Part shown: in pieces, positions 42,692 through 51,646 of the stretch
Layout: the number at the start of each line of letters is the position of its first letter
Numbering within the stretch: the first letter of the stretch is position 1
Assembly (NCBI RefSeq): GCF_025370785.1
Contig: NZ_JAMXFA010000018.1
Span: 62,001 to 126,000 of the forward strand
Length of the DNA: 64,000 nt
Source: Laspinema olomoucense D3b
GTDB taxonomy: Bacteria > Cyanobacteriota > Cyanobacteriia > Cyanobacteriales > Laspinemataceae
Direction: 5' to 3'
Program-made: the position numbers and the translations under genes
Notes under the pieces: model-generated
Databases searched by the model: none
What the model was told of the DNA's origin: nothing
Seen by the model: only the letters and a program-made list of their open reading frames with translations

Positions 42692-45370
42692 GTGAAGAAC
42701 TATCAAAAATATCACGGTTGGTTGACGATCGCCGGTTTATGGTTGCTAGGGGCATTCTGCGATCGCCTCTGGTTTGCCCTCGATCGCTCAATACCCGCTT
42801 GGGATCAGGCCGATTATTTAACTGGGGCCTTAAACTACTGGCACGCATTACAAACCCCCCAGTGGTTTTCCGGGGATTGGTGGCGCAGTTTATGGTTACT
42901 GTCCTCTAAAATACCACCGGCGACTTACATCATCACCGCTTTTTTTCACAATTTATTTGGGATTGGACCCGATCACGCCACCCTGGTTTACCTCTTCTTT
43001 AGCGCAATTTTACTCCCTTCAGTCTATGGTTTAGGTCGCTTGCTGTTTAACCCCAAAATAGGTGTTTGGGCGGCAGCTTTATGTCTGATGTTTCCCGGTT
43101 TATATCATGCACGTCTGGATTTTCTTCTGGATTTTCCCCTCACTACCCTAGTAACTTTTTCTTTCTATTCTCTCACCCGGTGGAAGGTCACCGAACCGTT
43201 AGCGTTAACATCTTTACCCTCGGAAAATCCCCCTCGATATGACATTTCCTTTGTTCTGAGGTCTCCCGCTTGTCAAGCTTGGTTTTGGGCCGTCGTCTTG
43301 GGATTATCTGTCGGATTATCCCTGCTGATCAAACAAACTGCTTTATTCTTTCTCATCACCCCACTGGTTTGGGTGATTGTGAGTACGATTAAAAACCGGC
43401 ATTGGGTCAGATTCCTGCAGTTAATGGTGGCGTTTTTGGTGACGGGGTTAGTGATGTATCCCTGGTATCGCACTAATTGGTTACTGGTGTTCACAGGTAG
43501 TCAACGTGCGGCTATTCAGGCGGCAGTAGTCGAAGGTGACCCGGCAATTCATACGCTTCCCGCTTGGACATTTTATGGAGAACAACTCCCTAATCATGTA
43601 TCCTGGCCGTTTCTGGTGGTTCCCCTGGCCGGATTTGTCTTTTCTTGGTGGCGTTCACGAGGCGATCGCCACTTAACGGAGTTGACCGCAGATTTGGAAA
43701 ATCCTGTCTGGAAAAGCTATTTTAATTCTCCCTTCAAATGGTTGGCCATTTTTTGGGCCGGGTCTTATATATTACTTTCTTTAATTCTGAATAAAGATTT
43801 TCGCTATGTCTTACCCTATCTGCCTGTGGTTTCCCTGGTGTTAGCTTATGGATTGATGCTGTTTCCTGCCAATTGGGGAAAATGGGTGCGTTGGGGGACT
43901 TGTAGTGCGGCGCTGGTGTTGATTTTGGCCGATGTGTGGCCGGTTTATGAGTGGCATCCGGATGTGGCATCTCATCATGCCTATCGGGGACCGGATTGGC
44001 CGCATCAAGAGGCGATCGCAGAAATTATGGAAACCACTCCCTATTTGCGATCGACTTTGGGGGTGTTACCTTCAACGCCGATGATTAATCAGCATAATTT
44101 GAATTACTATGGGAATTTGCAACAATTTCAAGTCTATGGCAGGCAGGTGGGTACGCGGCGATCGCACGTTGCACAAGATGCGCGATCGCTGGATTGGTTT
44201 TTGACTAAGACGGGAAATCAGGGTTCGGTCCCCACGGAGGCACAAGCGGCGATCGTGGCACTGGTGGAAACGGGAGGTGAATTTGATTTACAGGCGAGTT
44301 GGCCGTTACCCGATGACAGTACCCTGAATTTGTATCATCATCGCTTGCCAATGGTCACCGTTGAGGCATTGGAGGCATCTGCGACTCCAGCAACTATTAC
44401 CCTCGATCGCGTGACGGTTCCGGCGCAATCTCCTCCCGGTGTGCCGATTCCGGTTACTTATGAATGGACGGGAGATTGGGACTCGTTGCGGGATGGAGTG
44501 GTGGTTTTAACTTGGCAGTTGCAGAGTCCGGCAGGATCTCCCTCGTTGCGTGAGTCTTGGTTGCATGATCATGGGATTGGCAAGGGTGAGTTACAAGCAG
44601 TGACGGCACCGTTACAGGCGAGGGTGATAGAACGGATGGCGATGTTACCGCCAGGGGATGTGACCCCGGGAACTTATACTTTGGCGGCGACTTATTTGAA
44701 TCGCAAAACTGGGGAAACTCAAGAGCTCAATGTGCCTCGGGTGGCGATCGCCATTAATCCCGCAGCAACGGCGACTCCGGCACCGGAACTGGATTGGATC
44801 ACCCAGTTGCGATCGCTGTCTGCGACATTACCCCAAGGACCGAAGGCGTTAGACTTTATTTTTGATGACATGGCACGGGTTAATCAATATGACCCAATTC
44901 AAGATTATCTTATTCAAGCGGAAAAATCCCTGCAGTATCGGTTACAACAAGACCCCAAAAATGTACAATTTGCTTACAATTTAGCCTTTAGTCATGTTTT
45001 GCAGCAGGATGTGAAAGGAGCAATATCTGCTTTTGAACGGGTGGTGCAACTGGATTCAGAAAATCCTTATGCTTATGCTTATTTAGGGTTTGTGAATCTG
45101 TATGGTTGGCAGCCCCGACAAGGGGAACCTGCTATTAAACAGGCGCTTGAATTAGGACCAGAGGGGATAGAAGTGCAGTTATTGTATGGGATTTCGGCAT
45201 TGATGCAGGGGAATATTTTCCAAACTTGGTCTCGCTTGCGTGGGTTTATTCCGCCTTCGGTGCAATTCTGGGTTGTCTTGATTGGATGGATGATATTATT
45301 TCTGTTAGGAGTAATTATTGTGGTAATTGGGGCTAAATATCGAAAGGGTTTGGGTAAGAAATTTCAGTAG
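42692..45370 (+). CDS. GT39-like membrane glycosyltransferase with C-terminal TPR repeats
   Basis: The protein has 892 residues. GTG 42692 is preceded by AGGAGG ten bases upstream. The N-terminal 430 residues contain about ten membrane segments. The acidic motif PAWDQADYLTGAL sits in the first periplasmic loop, as in GT-C (dolichyl/undecaprenyl-phosphate mannose) transferases. A non-membrane region (about 430-730) follows. TPR units are at about 755-850 (NVQFAYNLAFSHVLQQDVKG, NPYAYAYLGFVNLYGWQPRQ) and a final TM helix is near 870. It probably transfers a lipid-linked sugar to an envelope acceptor. Confidence 0.82.
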   Translation: MKNYQKYHGWLTIAGLWLLGAFCDRLWFALDRSIPAWDQADYLTGALNYWHALQTPQWFSGDWWRSLWLLSSKIPPATYIITAFFHNLFGIGPDHATLVYLFFSAILLPSVYGLGRLLFNPKIGVWAAALCLMFPGLYHARLDFLLDFPLTTLVTFSFYSLTRWKVTEPLALTSLPSENPPRYDISFVLRSPACQAWFWAVVLGLSVGLSLLIKQTALFFLITPLVWVIVSTIKNRHWVRFLQLMVAFLVTGLVMYPWYRTNWLLVFTGSQRAAIQAAVVEGDPAIHTLPAWTFYGEQLPNHVSWPFLVVPLAGFVFSWWRSRGDRHLTELTADLENPVWKSYFNSPFKWLAIFWAGSYILLSLILNKDFRYVLPYLPVVSLVLAYGLMLFPANWGKWVRWGTCSAALVLILADVWPVYEWHPDVASHHAYRGPDWPHQEAIAEIMETTPYLRSTLGVLPSTPMINQHNLNYYGNLQQFQVYGRQVGTRRSHVAQDARSLDWFLTKTGNQGSVPTEAQAAIVALVETGGEFDLQASWPLPDDSTLNLYHHRLPMVTVEALEASATPATITLDRVTVPAQSPPGVPIPVTYEWTGDWDSLRDGVVVLTWQLQSPAGSPSLRESWLHDHGIGKGELQAVTAPLQARVIERMAMLPPGDVTPGTYTLAATYLNRKTGETQELNVPRVAIAINPAATATPAPELDWITQLRSLSATLPQGPKALDFIFDDMARVNQYDPIQDYLIQAEKSLQYRLQQDPKNVQFAYNLAFSHVLQQDVKGAISAFERVVQLDSENPYAYAYLGFVNLYGWQPRQGEPAIKQALELGPEGIEVQLLYGISALMQGNIFQTWSRLRGFIPPSVQFWVVLIGWMILFLLGVIIVVIGAKYRKGLGKKFQ

Positions 45371-45430
45371 ATTTAAGAAATTATATCAAGTCCGGTGGAT
45401 TAACCTAAAAAACCCTTTTTTCTCCTTAAT

Positions 45431-45455
45431 CCCCCTTCCTTTGCAAGGAAGGGGG
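45431..45455. repeat. Palindromic element CCCCCTTCCTT...AAGGAAGGGGG
   Basis: An 11-bp stem with a three-base gap and a central TTGCAA. It lies between two convergent genes and resembles the C/T-rich palindrome at 52961-53030, a widely dispersed cyanobacterial element. It may serve as a terminator. Confidence 0.7.
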
Positions 45456-45504
45456 TAAAGGGGGTTAGGTCAGTGTGGGCGATCGCGCAAACATGATATT
45501 AGGT

Positions 45505-46356
45505 TTACAATTCTACTTCTTCAATGTCAGAAAAAGCTGTGATGCGATCGCCTTCATTGACCCGAAACCCAGAATCGGGTCCCCGCTGACAGCGGGTGAG
45601 AAAGGGACAAGAGTCACAGACTCCCTCAGTTAGAGCAACTTGGGGAAATGGTTTTCGGCTTTCATAGTCTTCGGTCCAACTGTTCAACTGATTTAACAAG
45701 TGAGTGAGATATTGCGCCGTTTCTTGATGTTTAATAGAATTATAGTGGAATGTCCAAGATTCGCACTTGGACAGGCGATCATCCCCCGTTTCCGCAGATT
45801 GCACAAACCAATAGGTCATGGTAATGTCTTCCGGTGCATAATCGCTAGTTTCCGCTAACACAAACGGATACAAGCGGGTTTGCCAGTTCTCTTCTAAAGT
45901 GCGGTCTTTTTTGGGCAGGGGATAGGTTTTCCAATCCAGGATTTGAGCACGGGTTGCATCGGCGATGATTAAATCATAAATAACCGTGAATAAATACCCT
46001 TGAAAATTCATGATGCGCCGATGTTCCGCTGCTCTAAATTGGCGATTTCCAGGAGATTCCGGTTTAAACAGGTCCGGTGCAGCCTCAAGTAACCCCGTAT
46101 AACACCGCCGCATTTGTTCATCTGCTTGCAGCAAGACTTCCACGGGTAACCCGAGTTCTCGTTGCTGCATTAACAGGTGAAACCGACTCCCCCAAAGCAT
46201 TTTCTCTCGTTGGTCGGGGGTGACGGGGGAAGAGAGATGTTCCAGATAAGTATATTGAAACTTGCGCGGGCAAGTTTGCAGCATATTCAGTTGGCCTTGG
46301 GAGAGGCGATTTTGGCTAGTGACGGGAAAATTTTCTCGGGTGGCGTGGGCATTCAT
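45505..46356 (-). CDS. PD-(D/E)XK nuclease-like protein (RecB/Cas4-like, Fe-S cysteines)
   Basis: The protein has 283 residues. Features: LSQGQLNMLQTCPRKFQYTY (first Cys, near 29), GSRFHLLMQQ (His before the core), VIYDLIIAD and QILDWKTYP giving D and D-x-K of the nuclease core. A C-terminal CDSCPFLTRC provides three more cysteines. The four cysteines match the Fe-S arrangement of AddB/Cas4-type nucleases. It has no adjacent helicase and is about 15 kb from the cas operon, so it is unlikely to be a Cas4. Its ATG overlaps the fibrillin stop by four bases (46353-46356). Confidence 0.8.
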   Translation of the reverse strand: MNAHATRENFPVTSQNRLSQGQLNMLQTCPRKFQYTYLEHLSSPVTPDQREKMLWGSRFHLLMQQRELGLPVEVLLQADEQMRRCYTGLLEAAPDLFKPESPGNRQFRAAEHRRIMNFQGYLFTVIYDLIIADATRAQILDWKTYPLPKKDRTLEENWQTRLYPFVLAETSDYAPEDITMTYWFVQSAETGDDRLSKCESWTFHYNSIKHQETAQYLTHLLNQLNSWTEDYESRKPFPQVALTEGVCDSCPFLTRCQRGPDSGFRVNEGDRITAFSDIEEVEL

Positions 46357-46940
46357 GATGATTTGGTTAATACAAAAATACTATCTTTATTCCCTCTTCC
46401 AATCCGTAAATCGCGATCGAGATAGGTGATATCTAACCACCCTTGTTGTTCTCCGCTGGGAATTTGGAAATCCAGGGCGAGAAATTTTTTGCCCGTTTCA
46501 ATTTGGTTGATGAAAGCGTCGGGGGATTGATATCCAATTAGACTCTGCAATCCGGCAACAGCCCGCTCAAATTTTACTTCAACTCGCCGTTCAGAAACTA
46601 CTTCAAATCGAGCCGCTACGCTGACTAAAACATCTAGGTAGGGCAATCCAGAAATTTCGGCAATATTATAAATTTTGCCTTGAGTGGGACGCACGCATTG
46701 ATAAATCTGGCCTAAACTTGCCAGGGGAAAGCGATCGAGGCGGAGGAGTTCGTCGCTAGTGGTGTACAGCAGTCGCCAATTTCCCCCTAAGAGATCCGTT
46801 GCTTCCACGGGACGGGGGGTGGGGTTGCGGTCCTCCAGTTGGGAAACCGCTGCTAGAATGGCTTGTTTTTGGGAGGGGGTGGCGAGTATTCCGCGATTTT
46901 TCCCGGCGATCGCCTCTAATAATTCTGTTTTGCCAATCAT
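46353..46940 (-). CDS. Fibrillin/PAP family protein
   Basis: The protein has 195 residues and is a plastid-lipid-associated protein/fibrillin. The N-terminal TELLEAIAGKNRG pattern, LLGGNWRLLYTTSDELL and QIYQCVRPTQGKIYNIAEI are typical. The beta-barrel, lipocalin-like fold binds lipids or quinones at thylakoid membranes, and in cyanobacteria it contributes to photoprotection. There is no signal peptide. It is the first gene of a two-gene unit with the nuclease-like protein downstream. Confidence 0.88.
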   Translation of the reverse strand: MIGKTELLEAIAGKNRGILATPSQKQAILAAVSQLEDRNPTPRPVEATDLLGGNWRLLYTTSDELLRLDRFPLASLGQIYQCVRPTQGKIYNIAEISGLPYLDVLVSVAARFEVVSERRVEVKFERAVAGLQSLIGYQSPDAFINQIETGKKFLALDFQIPSGEQQGWLDITYLDRDLRIGRGNKDSIFVLTKSS

Positions 46941-47258
46941 TCACACTTCCTCAAGTTCAACTCAGCAGCTTCTACCATTATGGAGGCCATTCTGTTGCAG
47001 ATGCAGGGGATGTTGAGTCTTTCTCGGTCCAAAACCGGGGGAATGACTCTATTTCCGATAAAATTGTCAAGGGGTACTGTTCAGGGTCAGCCCGTCGTCT
47101 CTGTTTCTCAGAAGCTGTTGACAAGGGTTGACAAGGGTCTACAGCGCCGGAGTCTCCAAACTTCTGCTCTAGAAGGGGACACTCCCCGCGACACCCACTC
47201 CCGCCACAGTTTGCCCGATCTCGTTAAGTTTGAGCGACTTTACTTTCAGGAGTTTTAG
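46941..47258. other. Upstream region of the DUF3134 gene
   Basis: I see no convincing gene; the longest frame here has no ribosome binding site and no family pattern. A short tandem repeat GTTGACAAGG occurs twice near 47115-47135, each copy providing a TTGACA that could serve as a -35. The region drives both the leftward fibrillin gene and the rightward DUF3134 gene. Confidence 0.45.
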
Positions 47259-47492
47259 ATGTACAACCCGTCTCTACGCGAAGAATCTCGTTATAAAATT
47301 GCTGATGTGATTCCTTTGCAACAAGAAACGTCTATCCTTGATTGGCTAGAATCCAATGGTCGCTTGATTGCCCGGGAGGACAAAGAGAGTGAGTATGCCA
47401 TTGATGAAGAAGAAATTGCTGCACTCATGTCTGTAGAAGATAGCACCTACGATGATGATGATGATGATCATGAGTTAGTTGAGGAAGACTAA
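47259..47492 (+). CDS. DUF3134 family protein
   Basis: Seventy-seven residues: MYNPSLREESRYKIADVIPL, then QQETSILDWLESNGRLIARE, the DUF3134 core. The tail is highly acidic (YDDDDDDHELVEED), built on a run of GAT codons that also makes a (GAT)n microsatellite at 47453-47468. AGGAG lies 8 bases before the ATG. Function is unknown; the family is cyanobacterial. It precedes mraY by 255 bases. Confidence 0.88.
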   Translation: MYNPSLREESRYKIADVIPLQQETSILDWLESNGRLIAREDKESEYAIDEEEIAALMSVEDSTYDDDDDDHELVEED

Positions 47493-47573
47493 ACCTCTGA
47501 CTTCCAGTATTAACCAAGGCTAAATCTACCTGTGGTCCCCTCGCTGGTGTTTTGAGTGGGGAGGCCCACAGAC

Positions 47574-47628
47574 CTCTCCCCAACCCCCTTCCCGAAGAGG
47601 GGAGGGGTTTGGGGAGGAGTCTGTGGGC
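47574..47628. repeat. Long palindrome GCCCACAGAC...GTCTGTGGGC
   Basis: A 10-bp outer stem and a C-rich/G-rich inner stem (TCCCCAACCCC with GGGG...TTGGGGA) form a hairpin of 55 bases. It is a dispersed element of the C-rich palindrome type in cyanobacteria. It may terminate DUF3134 transcription before mraY. Confidence 0.7.
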
Positions 47629-47747
47629 GTGTAACCTTCCTGTTTGAACTTGTTGTTCGGTTTTGGAGCATTTTATATGGAGATTCACCGGAGAAGCGAT
47701 CGCCGAGCTTGGAGTAACAGTCTGTGTGGAGTGAGGATATTAAATCA

Positions 47748-48842
47748 GTGGACGCAAAAATGGGATCGGTTCAGTCGTTGAACCTGTCAGGAACTCGTTT
47801 ATTTTGGCTCTTAACCGTTGCCGTGACTGGGGCATCCCTCATCCTGGATGGGTTGAATGGGAGAGTCGCCAATCTGGGTGAAACCTTGACCCTACCCCTG
47901 TTTGCCTGTACTTTGGCAACCGTTGCTGTCGGGTACTGGGTAGTTCCTGCCCTGCAACGACTCAAAACTGGACAAGTGATTCGAGAGGATGGTCCTCAAA
48001 GTCATTTGAAAAAAGCAGGCACTCCGACAATGGGCGGGGTGTTTTTTATTCCGGTGGCAACCCTCGTGGCGCTGATTTGGTCAGGGTTTGCACCGGAGGC
48101 GACTGCGGCAGTCGCCCTCACCCTCAGTTATGGTTTTATTGGCTGGTTGGATGACTGGCAAATTCTGAGGCGCAAGTCGAATAAAGGCATTTCTCCGAAA
48201 ATGAAATTGGCCTTACAATTTGGTTTCGGCGCGCTCTTTTGTGTGGGATTGGCTTTAACTCAACCCCCAACGATTACTAATATTACCCTCCCCTTTGGCG
48301 TCGTTTTACCGTTAGGTTTCTTCTTTTGGATCCTAGCCCAATTCGTCCTGGTTGCGGAAAGTAATGCGACAAATTTAACTGATGGTGTTGATGGATTGAT
48401 GGGAGGAACCGGGGCAGTCGCCTTTCTGGGATTAGGTGCATTAGTCGCCTCCACCCATCCCAGTTTAGGAATTTTCTGTGCCTGCATCAGTGGTAGCTGT
48501 CTCGGTTTTGTCGCCTATAATCGCAACCCAGCGCGAGTTTTTATGGGGGATACGGGGTCTCTTGCCTTGGGCGGGGCCTTAGCTGCGGTTGCCCTTACCA
48601 GTGATAGTCTTTGGGCTTTATTTATCATCAGTGGACTGTTCTTTGTGGAATCCCTCTCGGTGATTGCCCAGGTGCTTTATTATAAAGCCACTAAAGGACC
48701 CGATGGCATTGGCAAACGACTGTTTAAAATGGCTCCAATTCATCATCATTTAGAACTGAGTGGCTGGTCAGAATTGCAAATCGTCGCTGCATTTTATGTG
48801 ATTTGTGGGGTTCTGGCTCTCCTCGGTTTGGCTTTGGGCTAA
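47748..48842 (+). CDS. mraY: Phospho-N-acetylmuramoyl-pentapeptide transferase MraY
   Basis: The protein has 364 residues from GTG 47748 (MDAKMGSVQS...), chosen because homologues start M-D-A-K; an ATG at 47760 and a GTG at 47724 are alternatives. MraY makes lipid I from UDP-MurNAc-pentapeptide and undecaprenyl phosphate. Motifs: HLKKAGTPTMGGVFF, YGFIGWLDDWQIL (catalytic Asp pair), NATNLTDGVDGLMGG, FMGDTGSLALGG and MAPIHHHLELSGWSE. About ten membrane segments are present. The length matches the family. Confidence 0.96.
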   Translation: MDAKMGSVQSLNLSGTRLFWLLTVAVTGASLILDGLNGRVANLGETLTLPLFACTLATVAVGYWVVPALQRLKTGQVIREDGPQSHLKKAGTPTMGGVFFIPVATLVALIWSGFAPEATAAVALTLSYGFIGWLDDWQILRRKSNKGISPKMKLALQFGFGALFCVGLALTQPPTITNITLPFGVVLPLGFFFWILAQFVLVAESNATNLTDGVDGLMGGTGAVAFLGLGALVASTHPSLGIFCACISGSCLGFVAYNRNPARVFMGDTGSLALGGALAAVALTSDSLWALFIISGLFFVESLSVIAQVLYYKATKGPDGIGKRLFKMAPIHHHLELSGWSELQIVAAFYVICGVLALLGLALG

Positions 48843-48951
48843 TTCTCGTTTCGCTTCGGCGTAGTGACTCCCCTCCAATGGCGCACAATTGTGCGCCATT
48901 GTCATTTAAAATTAGTTAAAATCAGTTAAAATTATTCTTTTATAAATTCTG

Positions 48952-49923
48952 ATGAACCCTGAACTCCTATCCCAACCGATGCCGCCCTCGTTTTTGCCCC
49001 AAGTATCCGTCGTGGTGCCGGTTTATAATGGTGAAAAAGATTTACCGGACTTGATAGACTGCCTGCGATCGCAAACCTATCCCCGGGAAAAGGTAGAGTA
49101 TATTATTGTGGATAATAATAGCAGCGATCGCACCCCAACTCTCCTCCAAGATGCGGTTCAAAACACCCCAGAAATCACCCTTCGTCCCCTGAGCGAACCT
49201 GAAATCCAAAGTTCCTACGCTGCCCGTAACACCGGCATCCGCGCCGCTACGGGGGAATTCCTCGCCTTTACCGATGCTGATTGTCGTCCGGAACCCAACT
49301 GGTTATTATCCTTAATTCAGCCCTTTGTTAACCCCAAAATTGGAATTGTCGTCGGAGAAATTGCCGCCTTACCGGGAAAAACCCTCCTAGAACAACATTC
49401 CGAACGGGAAGAAACTCTTTCCCAAAAACATACCTTAGCTCATCCCTTTTGTCCCTACGGACAAACGGCAAATCTGGGCATTCGTCGGTCTATTTTTGGC
49501 GAAGTTGGGTTATTTCGCAGTTATTTAACAACCGGAGGAGATGCGGATATCTGCTGGCGCATCCTGAAAGAAACCGAATGGAGGTTAGAATTTGCCCCCA
49601 GTGCGATCGTCAAACATCGACATCGGACAACCTTGAAAGAGTTACAAAGTCAATGGCGCAGATATGGCAAGTCTAATCGCTACTTACATGAACTCCACGG
49701 GATTGATTTGATGAGAGAATTTGACCAACGGGAATATCTTTATCGATTAAGTCGCTGGGTTTTAAAAGAGTTACCCCTAAATATTTTAAAAGCATTTGCT
49801 AAAAAAGCCACCCTCGCTGATATCCTCTCTACCCCCATCGGTTTAATCTGTGTCCAAGCGCGATCGCAAGGTCAAAGAGAAGCTAACCTATCAGAAACCG
49901 CCCGAAAAATTGATTCCCTATAA
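48952..49923 (+). CDS. Glycosyltransferase family 2
   Basis: The protein has 323 residues. GT-A fold: VSVVVPVYNGEKDLPDLIDC, YIIVDNNSSDRTP, then FTDADCRPEPNW carrying the D-x-D metal site near 105-110. GGDADICWRI and a later WRRYGKSNRYL are seen in GT2 members that build polysaccharides or glycolipids. It has no clear membrane segment except a hydrophobic stretch near 290. The acceptor is unknown. Confidence 0.88.
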   Translation: MNPELLSQPMPPSFLPQVSVVVPVYNGEKDLPDLIDCLRSQTYPREKVEYIIVDNNSSDRTPTLLQDAVQNTPEITLRPLSEPEIQSSYAARNTGIRAATGEFLAFTDADCRPEPNWLLSLIQPFVNPKIGIVVGEIAALPGKTLLEQHSEREETLSQKHTLAHPFCPYGQTANLGIRRSIFGEVGLFRSYLTTGGDADICWRILKETEWRLEFAPSAIVKHRHRTTLKELQSQWRRYGKSNRYLHELHGIDLMREFDQREYLYRLSRWVLKELPLNILKAFAKKATLADILSTPIGLICVQARSQGQREANLSETARKIDSL

Positions 49924-49929
49924 CCCATT

Positions 49930-49957
49930 GTAGGGGCGATTGTCGAACCGCCCCTAC
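49930..49957. terminator. Palindrome between convergent genes, probable bidirectional terminator
   Basis: GTAGGGGCG and CGCCCCTAC enclose 10 bases, seven bases after the GT2 stop. No T-run follows, so the terminator role is inferred from position. It resembles a widespread cyanobacterial repeat. Confidence 0.5.
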
Positions 49958-50030
49958 ATTCGTTTTCTAATGTTCGTAGTAACGGCTAAAGTCGTTTCCG
50001 AGTGCGCGTAGTTCCCACAAAACGAACAAC

Positions 50031-50795
50031 TCATCCCCTCTGTTGCAACTGTCGCGCCAATGCCAAATCAAAATAAGTCGCTTCACCGGCATCCCCAGAT
50101 AAAACCGTAAAGGGTTCATCCGGTTCCCCGAGAGAATCTATCACCAATTCTGCTCCGGTAAAATCTTGATTTCGGGTATAATTATTAATGGTAATCACCG
50201 TTTTCACCCCAGCGGCTTGAGCGGCTAATAATCCTTGATTGGAATCCTCGATCGCCAAGCAATCCTCGGGGTTTAACTTTAATGCCTGGACGGCATATTG
50301 ATAGATATCAGGTTCGGGTTTTTTAACTGCAACCATATCCCCAGCAGCAATCACTTCAAACCAGCTAGGACCATCCGGCGCGATCGCACTTTTTAACAAC
50401 GCCTCTACATTATGGGGATCAGAAGTCGTGGCGATCGCCAGACGCACTCCCTCCCGTTTTGCTTCCTGCATTAACCGCAACACCCCAGGACGTAAGGGGA
50501 TCAGATCTACCACCAACTGACCAAAATACTTATTTTTAATCTCATGCACATCGACAACAAACTGATCTAAATCCTGATTGGGAATCGGGAAATCTGACTG
50601 ATACTGCTGCACATAATGTCGGATTCGTTCCTTCCCTCCGCCAATCTCTAGTAACTCTCCATAAAACTCTACCGACCATTCCCAATCTAACCCCACCTCC
50701 CTAAATGCCCGGTTAAACGCGGGACGATGAGCATCTCGCTCAGTTTCAGCCAAAGTCCCATCCACATCAAAAATCAAAGCACGAAGTTCACTCAT
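50031..50795 (-). CDS. CbbY-like HAD hydrolase
   Basis: The protein has 254 residues from ATG 50795 (a GTG one codon earlier is possible). HAD motif I FDVDGTLAETERDAHR at 9-24, motif II LAIATTSDPHN, motif III lysine in AVKKPEPDIYQYA and motif IV CLAIEDSNQGLLAAQAAG. The pattern DVDGTLAETERD-H matches CbbY, which removes xylulose-1,5-bisphosphate, an inhibitor of Rubisco. That function is inferred by family. The gene is single and convergent with GT2. Confidence 0.85.
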   Translation of the reverse strand: MSELRALIFDVDGTLAETERDAHRPAFNRAFREVGLDWEWSVEFYGELLEIGGGKERIRHYVQQYQSDFPIPNQDLDQFVVDVHEIKNKYFGQLVVDLIPLRPGVLRLMQEAKREGVRLAIATTSDPHNVEALLKSAIAPDGPSWFEVIAAGDMVAVKKPEPDIYQYAVQALKLNPEDCLAIEDSNQGLLAAQAAGVKTVITINNYTRNQDFTGAELVIDSLGEPDEPFTVLSGDAGEATYFDLALARQLQQRG

Positions 50796-50817
50796 CACCC
50801 AACCCTTTAAAAATATT

Positions 50818-50894
50818 TAACCACAGATTACCCTAATTATCACAAACTTAATCAGTGCAAATCTGTGTAATCTGTGGTTAGTAATCTGTGGTTA
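50818..50894. repeat. Repeat TAATCTGTGGTTA, one inverted and two direct copies
   Basis: TAACCACAGATTA at 50818-50830 is inverted relative to TAATCTGTGGTTA at 50868-50880 and 50882-50894. The stem can form with either right-hand copy. It lies just upstream of the CbbY-like gene and may be a dispersed repeat or an operator. Confidence 0.65.
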
Positions 50895-51001
50895 TCCATC
50901 TTAACAATATTTCAGGTTTTAAATTCGATATCTTTTATCGACGAACCCCTCGGGCGTTCAGTCTGGGATTTTCCCAAAAAAATGCCAAGTTAAACCTGTT
51001 T

Positions 51002-51262
51002 CTATTCATCACAAAGCAGGCGAGCGCACGGAATCGTATCCGAGAGAATCGCCCCTGCCATTCCTCCTGTATGCACTTCTAACAGGGACTGTTCAGGAGC
51101 CTTAAACAGGAGCCGTTGTCCGGGAAACATGACCCGTTCAAAATACCAATTAGCAATATTACAGATTCGGATAATCTGAATTTTGCTGGTAATGTTAACG
51201 TAGCAGCAAAGAATGTCCGTACCATTACCTATAACTGTTTCGGGAGCCTGGAGTTGAGCCAT
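51002..51262 (-). CDS. DUF1830 family protein
   Basis: Eighty-six residues: ILCCYVNITSKIQIIRICNI, NWYFERVMFPGQRLLFKAPE, MAGAILSDTIPCARL, the whole DUF1830 pattern. It is a small cyanobacterial protein of unknown function with two adjacent cysteines (CC) and a later one that could bind metal or form a disulfide. It is cytosolic. Its start at 51262 has no strong ribosome binding site. Confidence 0.85.
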   Translation of the reverse strand: MAQLQAPETVIGNGTDILCCYVNITSKIQIIRICNIANWYFERVMFPGQRLLFKAPEQSLLEVHTGGMAGAILSDTIPCARLLCDE

Positions 51263-51646
51263 TGTTCAGAGCCTCTTTTTTATCAAATTACCGACGCACA
51301 GGGCTGCGCTGAGTGCAACCCTCTCTTTGATATTAACCTTTTGTTACATTATTGGGGATCAATCTTAAGATTGTGTTAATATTTGGAGTTTTGAATCTAA
51401 AAATCCTTGCCCTATCAGGGTTTCAGCCTAATCAGTAACAAATTCAACCCTTCAAATACTGCAATTCATAAATTTTTAATCCGTAATTATGAATTGGCAA
51501 TAGCTAATTTACACCAAAAAATTCTCTCCTGACGACAACGAGTATTCTTCCGGGGATCACTCCCAGTTGAGGATTTGCAGCAGCAATCCCTTTGCTGTTA
51601 CCCTCAAACATGAATCGCCACGGGGATCGCCCCAGGAGGAAACGGC
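51263..51646. other. Intergenic region upstream of the SprT-like gene
   Basis: No gene is seen. AT-rich DNA around 51340-51390 (TTGTTACATT, TTGTGTTAATATTTGG) offers candidate promoter boxes for the rightward gene at 51647, which has AGGAGG ten bases before its ATG. Confidence 0.4.

Noticed and set aside
45505-46356. PD-(D/E)XK protein as a Cas4
   Set aside because: It is over 6 kb beyond the end of the cas region, is translationally coupled to a fibrillin gene and has no cas1 neighbour.
46980-47258. Open frame of 92 codons just before the DUF3134 gene
   Set aside because: No ribosome binding site or family pattern; the frame ends at the start of the DUF3134 gene and is probably its leader.
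50888-51082. 64-codon open frame on the plus strand
   Set aside because: It has no ribosome binding site, overlaps the DUF1830 gene on the other strand and resembles no family.
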